In this document: positions 54,179-62,561 of the stretch, in pieces
Layout: each line of letters begins with the position of its first letter
Position numbering within the stretch: the stretch's first letter is position 1
Assembly (NCBI RefSeq): GCF_001278805.1
Contig: NZ_CP012602.1
Span: 1,642,001-1,706,000, forward strand
Length of the DNA: 64,000 bases
Reading direction: 5' to 3'
From: Bacillus sp. FJAT-18017
GTDB lineage: Bacteria; Bacillota; Bacilli; Bacillales; Cytobacillaceae
The notes under the pieces: model-generated
The model's database searches: none
Seen by the model: the letters and a program-made list of their open reading frames with translations, nothing else
What the model was told of the DNA's origin: nothing
Program-made: the position numbers and the translations under genes

Positions 54179-54981
54179 TAAAGAAACGTCCGTTTAACTT
54201 TTTCCCAGAAGGAATTGTCCTTTAGCTTCACAGTCTTAATTATTTTATTGCTCAGCTTTACTTGAACCTTTTCAACATGCTGGACGCTTAATGCCTCATT
54301 GTCCATACCCATTGTTGGATAATCGTTCCCGTCTTTAACCACCTTAAGGGTAAGGGTGCGGTCTCCGCTCAGGATAAAGGAGGAACCGAGAGTCCTGAAA
54401 CGGTTGTTATTGACGGAAGCCAGCTCGCTCACCTGCATACATGGAAGGAGCGGGTCAACAATGGCACCGTTGACCGATTTGTTGTAAGCTGTACTTCCTG
54501 TTGGTGTAGCGACAATCATTCCGTCTCCCCGGAAGGTTTCAAAGTACAAATCATCTATGTACACATCAAGGACGAACGTTTTGATTATAGAGGACTTGAT
54601 GCTAAATTCATTCAGGCACTGGAATTTACTTTCGTCATCCACAGTTACCTCAATGGTTGGATAGCGGCGTACCTCGATCTGATCATTTTGGGAAGCAGCT
54701 TCAACCAAACCTTCAAGGTTGTCAATTTGAAAATCGCAATACATGCTTAAGCTCTCTGATGTTGATATACCTACGTAGAGGCAATCATCCCGAAAACCCG
54801 TTTTTTGAACTGCCTGAAGGAAGGTTCCCTCACCGCCTATGCTGGTAATGATATTTGCATCGTGATAATCCTTAACCAGCGTAAAGCCATATTTCTCTGC
54901 CTGGTCATAAATGGGCTTAACCTTCTTCAGGATTTCAGCATCCCTGCTATGGTATAGATAAAGATTTTTACGATTTGGCAT
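54178..54981 (-). CDS. nadF: NAD kinase NadF (PpnKB)
   Basis: Phosphorylates NAD to NADP. The 267-residue protein has the ATP-NAD kinase motif GGEGTFLQA (GGDGT type, here with Glu; about residues 50-58) and the second motif FRGDGMIVATPTGSTAYNKS (about 150-169). The GEG variant is what I recall for the second, PpnKB-type NAD kinase of bacilli. Start ATG 54981 with GGAGGAAATGTG upstream; GTG 54984 is in frame but closer to the site. It ends at the repeat tail and shared terminator. Confidence 0.88.
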   Translation of the reverse strand: MPNRKNLYLYHSRDAEILKKVKPIYDQAEKYGFTLVKDYHDANIITSIGGEGTFLQAVQKTGFRDDCLYVGISTSESLSMYCDFQIDNLEGLVEAASQNDQIEVRRYPTIEVTVDDESKFQCLNEFSIKSSIIKTFVLDVYIDDLYFETFRGDGMIVATPTGSTAYNKSVNGAIVDPLLPCMQVSELASVNNNRFRTLGSSFILSGDRTLTLKVVKDGNDYPTMGMDNEALSVQHVEKVQVKLSNKIIKTVKLKDNSFWEKVKRTFL

Positions 54982-55125
54982 CACATTTCCTCCTCAAAGG
55001 GCTAGAGTTATTTGTATGAAATAAATACCCGATTTGATAAACTAGTATTGTTTATTACCAAGTTTAGCATGTCTTGGTACATTTTAAAAACGAAACAGAA
55101 AATTAGTAAAGAGGGGGACCTGCAT

Positions 55126-56136
55126 ATGAATGGAAAACGCTGGGCCGCGATTGGAATCGCAGCTGTATTGTTTTTCTTTTCCGTAGTTATTAGTTTCTTA
55201 TCTTCTTTTGCTTCCGCAGGTATCGAAAGCGATTTTACGGATATCTTTGCTGGAGCAGAACAAGGATTTGTTGAGGAAGTAATTGAAGAAGGCAGTGAAT
55301 TTGAAAAAATAGCGGTTCTTGATGTAAATGGAACCATTCAGGATACGGGAGATGCTGTTTCTTTGCTTGAAAGCCCTGCATACAATCATCGCACGTTTCT
55401 TGAACAGCTTGACAGTGCCAAGGAGGATGACGCTGTTAAAGGAATCATTATTAGAGTGAATTCACCAGGTGGCGGTGTTGTCGAAAGCGCTGAAATCCAT
55501 GACCGGATCGTAGAAATTCAAAAAGAAACGAAAAAGCCTGTCTATATTTCAATGGGATCGATGGCTGCTTCCGGAGGCTATTACATATCGGCACCTGCAG
55601 ATAAAATTTTTGCCAGCCAGGAAACCTTGACTGGATCGCTAGGCGTTATCATGCAGGGAATCAATTATGAAGGGCTCGCCGAAAAATATGGAGTTGAATT
55701 TACAACAATCAAAAGCGGCCCTTACAAGGATATCATGAGTCCGACAAGAGAGATGACCGATGCGGAAAGAAAAATCCTTCAGGATATGATTGACAATTCA
55801 TATCAAGGTTTTGTCAAGGTGATTTCTGAAGGCAGAAATATGCCAGTTGAAGAAGTAAAGAAACTTGCCGACGGCCGGATTTACGACGGGCGGCAGGCAA
55901 AGGAGCTTGGCCTGATTGATGGATATGGCTATTTTGATGACGTAATTGATGCAATGAAGAAGGACAAGGACCTAGGTGATGCCCAAGTGGTCCGCTATGC
56001 CACTGGCATGGGATTTGGATCTCTTTTTAGCATGGGAGCTCAAAAAGTGTTTGGCGGAGATATTGAAATTCAGGGACTTTTGGACATTATCTCAAAAACC
56101 AATTCCCCACGGTTAATGTATTTGTATTCTGAATAA
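55126..56136 (+). CDS. sppA: Signal peptide peptidase SppA
   Basis: Membrane-bound S49 serine protease that degrades cleaved signal peptides; in B. subtilis also linked to lantibiotic tolerance. The 336-residue protein has one N-terminal membrane segment (about 8-31), the catalytic serine in SMAASGGYY (about Ser149) and the catalytic lysine in SGPYKDIMSP (about Lys201), the short-form SppA dyad. ATG 55126 follows GAGGGGGACCTGCAT; the earlier start at 55012 is not supported. First gene of sppA-yteJ-ytfI-ytfJ. Confidence 0.94.
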   Translation: MNGKRWAAIGIAAVLFFFSVVISFLSSFASAGIESDFTDIFAGAEQGFVEEVIEEGSEFEKIAVLDVNGTIQDTGDAVSLLESPAYNHRTFLEQLDSAKEDDAVKGIIIRVNSPGGGVVESAEIHDRIVEIQKETKKPVYISMGSMAASGGYYISAPADKIFASQETLTGSLGVIMQGINYEGLAEKYGVEFTTIKSGPYKDIMSPTREMTDAERKILQDMIDNSYQGFVKVISEGRNMPVEEVKKLADGRIYDGRQAKELGLIDGYGYFDDVIDAMKKDKDLGDAQVVRYATGMGFGSLFSMGAQKVFGGDIEIQGLLDIISKTNSPRLMYLYSE

Positions 56137-56149
56137 GGGAGGAAGCTTA

Positions 56150-56815
56150 ATGGAACGAAATGATAAACCAGAAGAAAACAGCTTCCGACATCAGAATCAA
56201 GAAACGGAGGCTGACCAGCCCCTCTCTGAGGGAGTACTGGGGGATAAAAAGCAGGACAGCCAGGGTGAAGCGGAAACAGCTAGTGAAGATAGACGGGGAG
56301 AGACAGAGGGAACAATAGAGACGAACCCTCACGCTGCAGAATACCATCGGGAGCGATCCTCACTGAATGGCATCCATCAAACTGAAACCGTTCCAAAGTA
56401 CCCAGTCAGAAGAGCTGGATTTTGGATGAGGTTTTGGGCATACCTGCTTGATCTGCTAGTGGTTGGAAGCATTGGGCGTATCATTATTTCGCCGGTGTTT
56501 ATGCTTATCGGGATCCCCTCATCAGGAGGTTTGTTTTCTCCGAAAACTATTGCTACTGCGGCTCTATTTTATTTGTACTTTGTGTTGATGACTAAATTCC
56601 TTGGGCAGACCCTGGGTAAAATGGCCTTTGGGCTGGCTGTCATCGACCTGAAGGATGGGAAATTGAGCTGGCAGGATGTCCTGATTAGAGAATGGATTGG
56701 ACGCTTTATTTCAAAGACTATATTTGTTTTGTATCTTATACCAGCTTTTCATCCACAAAAGAAGGCATTGCATGATATCTTTGCGGACACAGCTGTGATA
56801 CATGTTGATCGTTAA
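56150..56815 (+). CDS. yteJ: YteJ, RDD-family membrane protein
   Basis: A 221-residue protein with a long hydrophilic, acidic N-terminal region (about 1-80, rich in Glu/Asp/Gln) and a C-terminal RDD domain of three to four membrane segments, beginning VRRAGFWMRFWAYLLDLLVV and containing LGQTLGKMAFGLAVID. It follows sppA by 13 bp. B. subtilis SppA and YteJ act together, YteJ inhibiting SppA; the same partnership is inferred here. GGGAGGAAGCTTA precedes the ATG. Confidence 0.88.
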   Translation: MERNDKPEENSFRHQNQETEADQPLSEGVLGDKKQDSQGEAETASEDRRGETEGTIETNPHAAEYHRERSSLNGIHQTETVPKYPVRRAGFWMRFWAYLLDLLVVGSIGRIIISPVFMLIGIPSSGGLFSPKTIATAALFYLYFVLMTKFLGQTLGKMAFGLAVIDLKDGKLSWQDVLIREWIGRFISKTIFVLYLIPAFHPQKKALHDIFADTAVIHVDR

Positions 56816-56909
56816 TATATAATTCATTAGAGACCTGTTCCCATGGGGGGACAGGTTTATTTTTTTGTTTAATGGCAAATACTAACAGGCTGAAAGGGCG
56901 TGAACAAAC

Positions 56910-57581
56910 GTGCTTTGGCTCACTCTTATTTTAATTGGTATTATTTTGCTAATTATACTTATCTGGATGACTCGGATTACCATCAAAGTTGAATATGTGA
57001 ATTATAGCGGTAACAATAAACTATACATTCAGCTTCGGGCCTGGTTCGGACTGATTCGTTATACAGTTAAAATTCCAGTCATTGAGGCTGAAACTAATCC
57101 ACCCGCTCTTAAAGCGGAGGGTGAAAAAGGCAGCAAGGAAAAAGAGGACACAGGAGGCCGGCTAACTGCTGAGGAACTTCTATCAATGCTGGAAAAAGGA
57201 AAAGAAATTATAAATAGAATCATTGGTGTGCATCCGATTTTAATGGAATTTCTTGCGCAAATTACGGTAAGGAAATTCGACTGGAAAACCGCAATTGGAA
57301 CTGGAGATGCTGCAGTGACTGGCATGCTTGCTGGTGCTGTTTGGGCTGTGAAAGGAAGCATTGCCGGCCTGGTGCATCACCATATGAAATTGAAGGTTAA
57401 GCCCTCCCTGCATGTAACGCCGTACTTTCAATATAGGATAGCAGGAACAATGTTAGCGTGTATGTTTACCTTCCGGGCTGGGAAAGCTATTTCAGCAGGA
57501 ATCAGGATTTTTACGCATTGGAAAGGCAAAAAAAGTGAGCTTATTTCAAAATCAATGCAGGTTATGCCGAATGAGGAATAA
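56910..57581 (+). CDS. ytfI: YtfI, DUF2953 membrane-anchored protein
   Basis: A 223-residue protein starting with one long hydrophobic segment (about residues 1-22), then TIKVEYVNYSGNNKLYIQLRAWFGLIRY, typical of DUF2953, and a second weakly hydrophobic stretch around ALAGAVWAVKGSIAGLV. The start is GTG-like: the frame opens at GTG 56910 after GGGCGTGAAC, a weak ribosome binding site. It stands directly upstream of ytfJ, a sporulation gene, and is often paired with it in spore formers; the role is unknown. Confidence 0.8.
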   Translation: MLWLTLILIGIILLIILIWMTRITIKVEYVNYSGNNKLYIQLRAWFGLIRYTVKIPVIEAETNPPALKAEGEKGSKEKEDTGGRLTAEELLSMLEKGKEIINRIIGVHPILMEFLAQITVRKFDWKTAIGTGDAAVTGMLAGAVWAVKGSIAGLVHHHMKLKVKPSLHVTPYFQYRIAGTMLACMFTFRAGKAISAGIRIFTHWKGKKSELISKSMQVMPNEE

Positions 57582-57609
57582 TGATTTTTTATAATAAGGA
57601 GGAACCTTT

Positions 57610-58095
57610 ATGTCAGAGCATCCTATTCAGGGGTTGATGACGACCGCGATGGAAAGCCTGAAAGAAATGATTGATGTGAATACAATCATTGGTGATCCGG
57701 TCGAAACTCCTGATGGAAGTGTGATTCTTACAGTTTCAAAGGTGGGCTTTGGATTTGCAGCAGGTGGCACTGAGTTTGGCGAAGGTAGTCAGGAGTCCGG
57801 TAAGCATCCTTTTGGAGGAGGCAGCGGCGGGGGAGTATCGATTACGCCGATTGCGTTTCTCATCGTAAACTCAAAGGGAGTTAAGATGCTCCATCTTGAT
57901 GAGAGCACCCATTTGCTTGAAAGGATTCTTGAAACGGCTCCGCAGGCCGTGGATAAGATTCAGCAAATGATGTCCAAGAAGAGCCAATCCGGTTCAAGTG
58001 ACAAGCAAGATCAGGACAAAGAAAAGAACAAAGAGAAGAACAAAGACAGCGATAAGAAAAAGGGCAAATCTGACGATGAGGATTTGGATTTCTAG
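57610..58095 (+). CDS. ytfJ: YtfJ/GerW-family sporulation protein
   Basis: A 161-residue protein of the Spore_YtfJ (GerW) family, needed in related bacilli for normal spore germination. The conserved core covers EDGSVILTVSKVGFGFAAGG-type sequence and GGGSGGGVSITPIAFLIVN (about residues 75-100). The C-terminal 35 residues are an alternating Lys/Asp/Glu tail. AAGGAGGAACC precedes the ATG. Last gene of the sppA cluster. Expression in the forespore is expected from the family. Confidence 0.88.
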   Translation: MSEHPIQGLMTTAMESLKEMIDVNTIIGDPVETPDGSVILTVSKVGFGFAAGGTEFGEGSQESGKHPFGGGSGGGVSITPIAFLIVNSKGVKMLHLDESTHLLERILETAPQAVDKIQQMMSKKSQSGSSDKQDQDKEKNKEKNKDSDKKKGKSDDEDLDF

Positions 58096-58096
58096 T

Positions 58097-58132
58097 AGAA
58101 AAGGGCAAGCCCACAAGCTTGCCCTTTTCTCA
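58097..58132. terminator. Bidirectional terminator between ytfJ and the VOC gene
   Basis: AGAAAAGGGCAAGC pairs perfectly with GCTTGCCCTTTTCT over CCACAA. It overlaps the stop codon of the minus-strand gene. Confidence 0.88.
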
Positions 58133-58894
58133 TTTAAATCTGTAAGTGGCACTTCCGAGAGTGATGGTCCTTCCTTTCATGGCTAGATTATCGGTTGTAA
58201 AAAGGAGCTCGGTCAGACGGTTGGCGGCTCCTTTTTGAAAGAGAAAGGATTGGCCGTCGACAGAAAGAAGTGAGAATTGATCGTCTATATGTTCAATCGG
58301 AAATCCAAACAGCTTGCTCCAGTGGCTGGCAGTCTCGGCTGGATTTTTTACTGAAAAAATAGCACTGGAGATATCCACTGAACCAATTGGGTGGGGACAA
58401 ATGGCTCCTGCGTCCATTAAATTCTTTTTCCTGGAATCATCAGAATCCCTCCACTGGATGATGAATGGATACAAAAGGCCTTCAAAGTCACCTTCAAGCA
58501 TCAGCATTTTCCATTCGATCAATTGTCCTTGGGCATTCCGTCTTCTTCCTTCAAAAATGTCCGATACAGCTAGAGACTCTTCCTTCAATAACTGGGCTGC
58601 TTTTTCGATATCATCTGTCCGGAGGGCAACCCGGCCAAAAACCTCACGATCTGGAAGGAGTTCAAGACTATCCTTGACAAACAAGATTGGCTCTTCGACT
58701 TGCTTTGCAAGATTTAGATTTTCAATGCCGAGGAATTCAATGTAGCAAAGCCCGAAATAGCTGAGTGCATTGTAGGTTCCCCAATTGGTATGTGAGCCCC
58801 CCTTAAAGGCCTTAAGCCCATGGGCGCCAAATACATCAATGCTTTTTTCAAGATTATTGACGTGCTGAATTGTATGATCCCAACTATATTTCAA
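58130..58894 (-). CDS. VOC-superfamily (glyoxalase-like) protein
   Basis: A 254-residue protein with a glyoxalase-like N-terminal half (KYSWDHTIQHVNNLEKSIDVFGAHGLKAFKGGSH, then YIEFLGIEN) and a second module (about 140-254: GSVDISSAIFSVKNPAETASHWSKLFG). The pattern resembles the Glyoxalase_3-type family of dioxygenase/glyoxalase-fold proteins; the reaction is unknown. The start is TTG 58894, 8 bases after GGGAGG on the minus strand. It is convergent with ytfJ and divergent from tpx. I do not recall this gene at the B. subtilis locus. Confidence 0.75.
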   Translation of the reverse strand: MKYSWDHTIQHVNNLEKSIDVFGAHGLKAFKGGSHTNWGTYNALSYFGLCYIEFLGIENLNLAKQVEEPILFVKDSLELLPDREVFGRVALRTDDIEKAAQLLKEESLAVSDIFEGRRRNAQGQLIEWKMLMLEGDFEGLLYPFIIQWRDSDDSRKKNLMDAGAICPHPIGSVDISSAIFSVKNPAETASHWSKLFGFPIEHIDDQFSLLSVDGQSFLFQKGAANRLTELLFTTDNLAMKGRTITLGSATYRFK

Positions 58895-58996
58895 AAATGC
58901 TGCCTCCCTTAGTTTTTTATTTTTCCTATTTTGGTAATCCAGAACACTAAAGTTTATATTTTTTGCAAAAAGGAGGTGGGAAAGTTATATTTACTC

Positions 58997-59030
58997 TGTA
59001 CATAGTTAACTTGTACAGGAATATTGTACC
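58997..59030. promoter_or_regulatory. Three GTAC-centred motifs upstream of tpx
   Basis: TGTACA at 58997 and 59012, and TGTACC at 59025, all within 60 bp of the tpx start and spaced 15 and 13 bases. They could be a redox-regulator operator or chance; no factor is known to me for this pattern. Confidence 0.3.
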
Positions 59031-59053
59031 ATACGATGAAGGAGGAATTGGGA

Positions 59054-59554
59054 ATGGCATCTGTAACATTTAAAAGCAATCCGGTAACATTGGTTGGAAG
59101 TGAAGTAAAGGTAGGGGACAAAGCACCAGAATTTACTGTCCTTGCTAATGATATGAGCGAGGTAACTCTTGAGGATACTAAGGGACAAGTAAGGCTGATT
59201 TCTGTTGTGCCATCACTTGATACAGGGGTATGCGATGCACAGACGCGCCGCTTTAATGAAGAAGCGAGCAGCCTTGGCAATGTGAAAGTCCTAACGATTA
59301 GTGTTGACCTTCCTTTTGCACAGAAGCGCTGGTGCGGGGCTGCTGGAGTTGAAAACGTACAAACTCTTTCCGACCACCGCGACCTTTCCTTTGGGGAAGC
59401 GTACGGAGTTGTTATGAAAGAATTAAGATTGCTTGCCCGCGCAGTATTTGTTGTAGATTCCTCTGATACTGTTACATATGCTGAGTATGTAAGCGAAGGG
59501 ACAACACACCCGGATTATGAAGCTGCTCTTGAAGCTGCCAAAAAAGCTCAATAG
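59054..59554 (+). CDS. tpx: Thiol peroxidase Tpx
   Basis: Atypical two-cysteine peroxiredoxin that reduces peroxides with thioredoxin as donor. The 166-residue protein has the peroxidatic cysteine in [14 protein letters not shown] (Cys60) and the resolving cysteine in [11 protein letters not shown] (Cys94). ATG 59054 follows GAAGGAGGAATTGGGA; the open frame upstream is not real. A terminator follows. Same order tpx-ytxK-ackA as in B. subtilis. Confidence 0.96.
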   Translation: MASVTFKSNPVTLVGSEVKVGDKAPEFTVLANDMSEVTLEDTKGQVRLISVVPSLDTGVCDAQTRRFNEEASSLGNVKVLTISVDLPFAQKRWCGAAGVENVQTLSDHRDLSFGEAYGVVMKELRLLARAVFVVDSSDTVTYAEYVSEGTTHPDYEAALEAAKKAQ

Positions 59555-59625
59555 TCAAGGGATGTAGAATAGGACTGTCCCTAATCAGGCTGTTACAGTA
59601 GAATTGAAGCTGGCAGTTTACTGTT

Positions 59626-59656
59626 AGCCCCGGTGTTCCGGGGCTTTTATAATTTT
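59626..59656 (+). terminator. Terminator of tpx
   Basis: AGCCCCGG pairs with CCGGGGCT over TGTT, followed by TTTATAATTTTT. Confidence 0.85.
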
Positions 59657-59678
59657 TATAAAAGTAATATTTTTTAAC

Positions 59679-59828
59679 TGTCTAGCTCCAGCGCCTAGCG
59701 CCTAGTGTACTTCGGTCCCCTCGTTACGATAAGTCAACATCGATTCGCTTACGCTCATCGTGTTTCCTTTATCTCCTTCGAGGCCCTCCAGTTCATACGG
59801 CGCTGGGCAAGGCGCTTTCGCTTTTCTT
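59679..59828 (+). repeat. Dispersed hairpin repeat, copy R6
   Basis: A compact complete copy. GCTCCAGCGCC at the 5' side faces GGCGCTGGGC at the 3' side, CCTCG faces CGAGG, GATAA faces TTATC and CGAT faces ATCG in the centre, giving one nested hairpin. It ends AAGGCGCTTTCGCTTTTCTT, which could act as a weak terminator. Confidence 0.82.
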
Positions 59829-59901
59829 AATTCCTCTCCCTTGTGGATGAGGGCAAAAGCCGCTACAATGGGAAAAAGAATGAAATAACGGAGGCTTATA
59901 T

Positions 59902-60885
59902 ATGAAACTATCTCCGGTTGAACAATTGTTTGCCGTTTTTAATGAAACAACAACCGTCCTGCAGGAGGAGTTATCTTGCACATATTTAGAAGCTCTTGCA
60001 GAAACGGGAGAAAATCTGTTCCACGGAACGGTTCTTCAGGATGAAGTGAGTGAACTTAATGGCAAGAGGCTTAAAAAGAGTTACGAATCCATTAGGCTTG
60101 AATCCTTTTCTAAGGAAGAGCGGAGAAAGGCTTTTCAGCTTGCGATTTTAAAAGGAATGAAAGAGAATGTCCAGACCAACCACCAAATGACACCAGATTC
60201 CGTCGGGATGCTTATGGGTTACCTTGTCCTAAAATTTGTCCGGAATACTTCTTTTAGGCTGCTTGATCCAGCGGTGGGAACAGGCAACTTACTAACCACC
60301 GTAATCAACCAGCAAATACATAAACAGGTCGAATCTGTCGGGCTGGAGATTGACGATGTGCTCATCAGGCTTGCATATGTGAATGCAAATCTTCAGCAGC
60401 ATGCTGTCCAGCTCTTTAACCAGGACAGCCTGAAACAAGTGTTTATTGAACCTGTTGATGCAGTGGTAAGCGATTTGCCGGTCGGATATTATCCAGATGA
60501 TGAGCGCGCTTCTGAATACGACCTTTCCGCATCGGAAGGCCATTCATATGCCCATCACTTGTTCATTGAGCAATCCATGAATCAGACAAAACCGGGAGGA
60601 TATTTATTTTTTGTAATCCCAAATGGTTTGTTTGAAAGTCCGGAAGCACCAAAGCTTAATGAATACTTAAAGGGAAATGCCCATATACAAGGCCTTCTCC
60701 AGCTCCCGCTTTCGATGTTCAAATCAAAGCAATCTGCTAAAAGCATTCTGATTCTTCAAAAGTCAGGAGCCGGCACGAAACCGCCAAAACAGGTCCTGCT
60801 TGCAGAACTTCCTTCACTTTCAAATCAGAAGGGGACTGAAGCAATCTTGACGAATATCAATACATGGATTGCAGAGAATAAATAA
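59902..60885 (+). CDS. ytxK: YtxK, N6-adenine-methylase-like SAM protein
   Basis: A 327-residue Rossmann-fold protein resembling the catalytic part of type I restriction methylases. The SAM motif LLDPAVGTGNLL (about residues 120-131) is intact. Where active N6-adenine methylases have NPPY/F, this protein has SDLPVGYYP (about 190-198), so the catalytic motif is changed. No restriction or specificity gene is nearby. The position between tpx and ackA matches B. subtilis ytxK. ATG after CGGAGGCTTATAT. Function unknown. Confidence 0.87.
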   Translation: MKLSPVEQLFAVFNETTTVLQEELSCTYLEALAETGENLFHGTVLQDEVSELNGKRLKKSYESIRLESFSKEERRKAFQLAILKGMKENVQTNHQMTPDSVGMLMGYLVLKFVRNTSFRLLDPAVGTGNLLTTVINQQIHKQVESVGLEIDDVLIRLAYVNANLQQHAVQLFNQDSLKQVFIEPVDAVVSDLPVGYYPDDERASEYDLSASEGHSYAHHLFIEQSMNQTKPGGYLFFVIPNGLFESPEAPKLNEYLKGNAHIQGLLQLPLSMFKSKQSAKSILILQKSGAGTKPPKQVLLAELPSLSNQKGTEAILTNINTWIAENK

Positions 60886-60890
60886 TGTGG

Positions 60891-60922
60891 AGCATCTTCC
60901 TTTTAGGAGGGTGCTTTTTTTA
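60891..60922 (+). terminator. Terminator of ytxK
   Basis: AGCATCTTCC pairs with GGAGGGTGCT over TTTTA, followed by TTTTTTT. Confidence 0.85.
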
Positions 60923-61006
60923 TAAAAGTGACCATTTAATTACAAAAATGTGTCGGAAAAGTGACGAAAATACGAATGAGAAGTCAGAATATATTTACTT
61001 TTGTTC

Positions 61007-61020
61007 GGAAAACGTTTGCA
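61007..61020. promoter_or_regulatory. Putative cre site activating ackA
   Basis: On the minus strand TGCAAACGTTTTCC matches 13 of 14 positions of TGNAARCGNWWWCA. Its centre lies about 57 bp upstream of the predicted ackA transcription start, the position at which CcpA activates ackA in B. subtilis. Confidence 0.75.
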
Positions 61021-61034
61021 ATAACTCTCAGACC

Positions 61035-61064
61035 TTGATAATCGGTTTTAGGAGTGGGTACAAT
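61035..61064 (+). promoter_or_regulatory. SigA-type promoter of ackA
   Basis: TTGATA, 18 bases, TACAAT; the predicted start of transcription is near 61071, leaving a leader of about 105 nt. Confidence 0.6.
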
Positions 61065-61175
61065 GGTTAAAGAGAACATATAATATTGTCTTGTGGTATA
61101 AAATAACCCAGATGGACTGCAGTTTAGTAAAGAAATTCTGGTTTTGAAAGGCAATAAAAAAGGAGCGTTTATTAA

Positions 61176-62369
61176 ATGTCAAAAGTTATTGCGATTAATG
61201 CGGGCAGTTCTTCATTGAAGTTCCAGCTTTTTGAAATGCCTAGCGAAACAGTTATCACAAAGGGCATTGTCGAACGGATTGGCCTTAACGATGCTATTTT
61301 TACTATCAGTGTGGGTAGCGAAAAAGTCAAGGAAGTTACAGAAATTCCCGATCACGATGTTGCCGTTAAAATTTTGTTGGACAAGCTCACATCAACAGGC
61401 ATTATTAAGTCACTTGATGAAATTAGCGGTATTGGTCACCGTGTAGTTCACGGAGGAGAAACATTCACTGATTCAGTGCTTATTACAGAACAAGTTTTGA
61501 ATAAAATCGAAGAACTATCTGAACTTGCACCATTGCATAACCCAGCCAACCTTACAGGTATCCGTGCATTCCAGCAGGTTCTTCCTAACGTGCCTGCTGT
61601 AGCCGTTTTTGACACAGCGTTCCATCAGACAATGCCTGAAAGCTCTTATCTATACAGCCTGCCATACGAATATTACGAAAAATACGGTATCAGGAAATAT
61701 GGATTCCATGGAACTTCACATAAATATGTTTCCCAGCGTGCTGCTGAATTGCTGGGACGTCCAATTGAACAGCTAAGGCTGCTTTCTTGCCATCTAGGCA
61801 ACGGTGCCAGCATTGCTGCTATTGAAGGCGGGAAGTCGATTGATACTTCAATGGGCTTCACACCACTTGCTGGTGTAACAATGGGAACTCGTTCGGGTAA
61901 CATTGACCCTGCTCTTATTCCATACATCATGGAGAAGACTGGGAAAACAGCTGAAGAAGTTCTTGATGTTCTGAACAAGAAAAGCGGTATGCTTGCTGTT
62001 TCCGGATTCTCAAGCGACCTTAGGGATATCGAACTTGAAGCTGAAAAAGGTAACGACCGTGCCGAGCTAGCACTTGAAGTGTTTGCAAACAGAATCCATA
62101 AGTACATCGGTTCTTATTCTGCCCGTATGTATGGGGTAGACGCAATCATCTTTACTGCTGGTATTGGTGAAAACAGTGCTTCCATCCGCGCGAGGGTTCT
62201 TCGCGGACTCGAATTCATGGGTGTATATTGGGATCCTTCATTAAACGAAGTAAGAGGAGAAGAGGCATTTATCAACTATCCACACTCTCCAGTTAAGGTT
62301 ATTATCATTCCGACAGATGAAGAAGTAATGATTGCCCGTGACGTATTGCGTCTAGGTAATATTCAATAG
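61176..62369 (+). CDS. ackA: Acetate kinase AckA
   Basis: Converts acetyl phosphate and ADP to acetate and ATP, the last step of overflow metabolism. The 397-residue protein has the N-terminal [45 protein letters not shown] and HLGNGAS segments, all in the expected order. AAAAGGAGCG precedes the ATG. A cre-like site upstream predicts activation by CcpA in rich sugar medium. A terminator follows. Confidence 0.97.
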   Translation: MSKVIAINAGSSSLKFQLFEMPSETVITKGIVERIGLNDAIFTISVGSEKVKEVTEIPDHDVAVKILLDKLTSTGIIKSLDEISGIGHRVVHGGETFTDSVLITEQVLNKIEELSELAPLHNPANLTGIRAFQQVLPNVPAVAVFDTAFHQTMPESSYLYSLPYEYYEKYGIRKYGFHGTSHKYVSQRAAELLGRPIEQLRLLSCHLGNGASIAAIEGGKSIDTSMGFTPLAGVTMGTRSGNIDPALIPYIMEKTGKTAEEVLDVLNKKSGMLAVSGFSSDLRDIELEAEKGNDRAELALEVFANRIHKYIGSYSARMYGVDAIIFTAGIGENSASIRARVLRGLEFMGVYWDPSLNEVRGEEAFINYPHSPVKVIIIPTDEEVMIARDVLRLGNIQ

Positions 62370-62379
62370 GAATATTAAG

Positions 62380-62412
62380 AAGCTGCTCCAGGCGACTGGT
62401 GCAGCTTTTTTT
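62380..62412 (+). terminator. Terminator of ackA
   Basis: AAGCTGCTCCAG pairs with CTGGTGCAGCTT, followed by TTTTT. Confidence 0.88.
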
Positions 62413-62561
62413 GCAGTTATAAATTGGCTACTGTGAATGTATTGTGTTTGTCTACCTCGAACTCCAGCCTGGCACGAATTCACGTATGCTTTTATTTCGA
62501 TTTTCTCTATTTTCTGCCAGTTATGCTATACTGTTGAAAAGTCCATATGAGGGGGCTGGCT

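Noticed and set aside
59902..60885. Restriction-modification system
   Set aside because: Only a methylase-like protein with an altered catalytic motif; no restriction or specificity subunit nearby.
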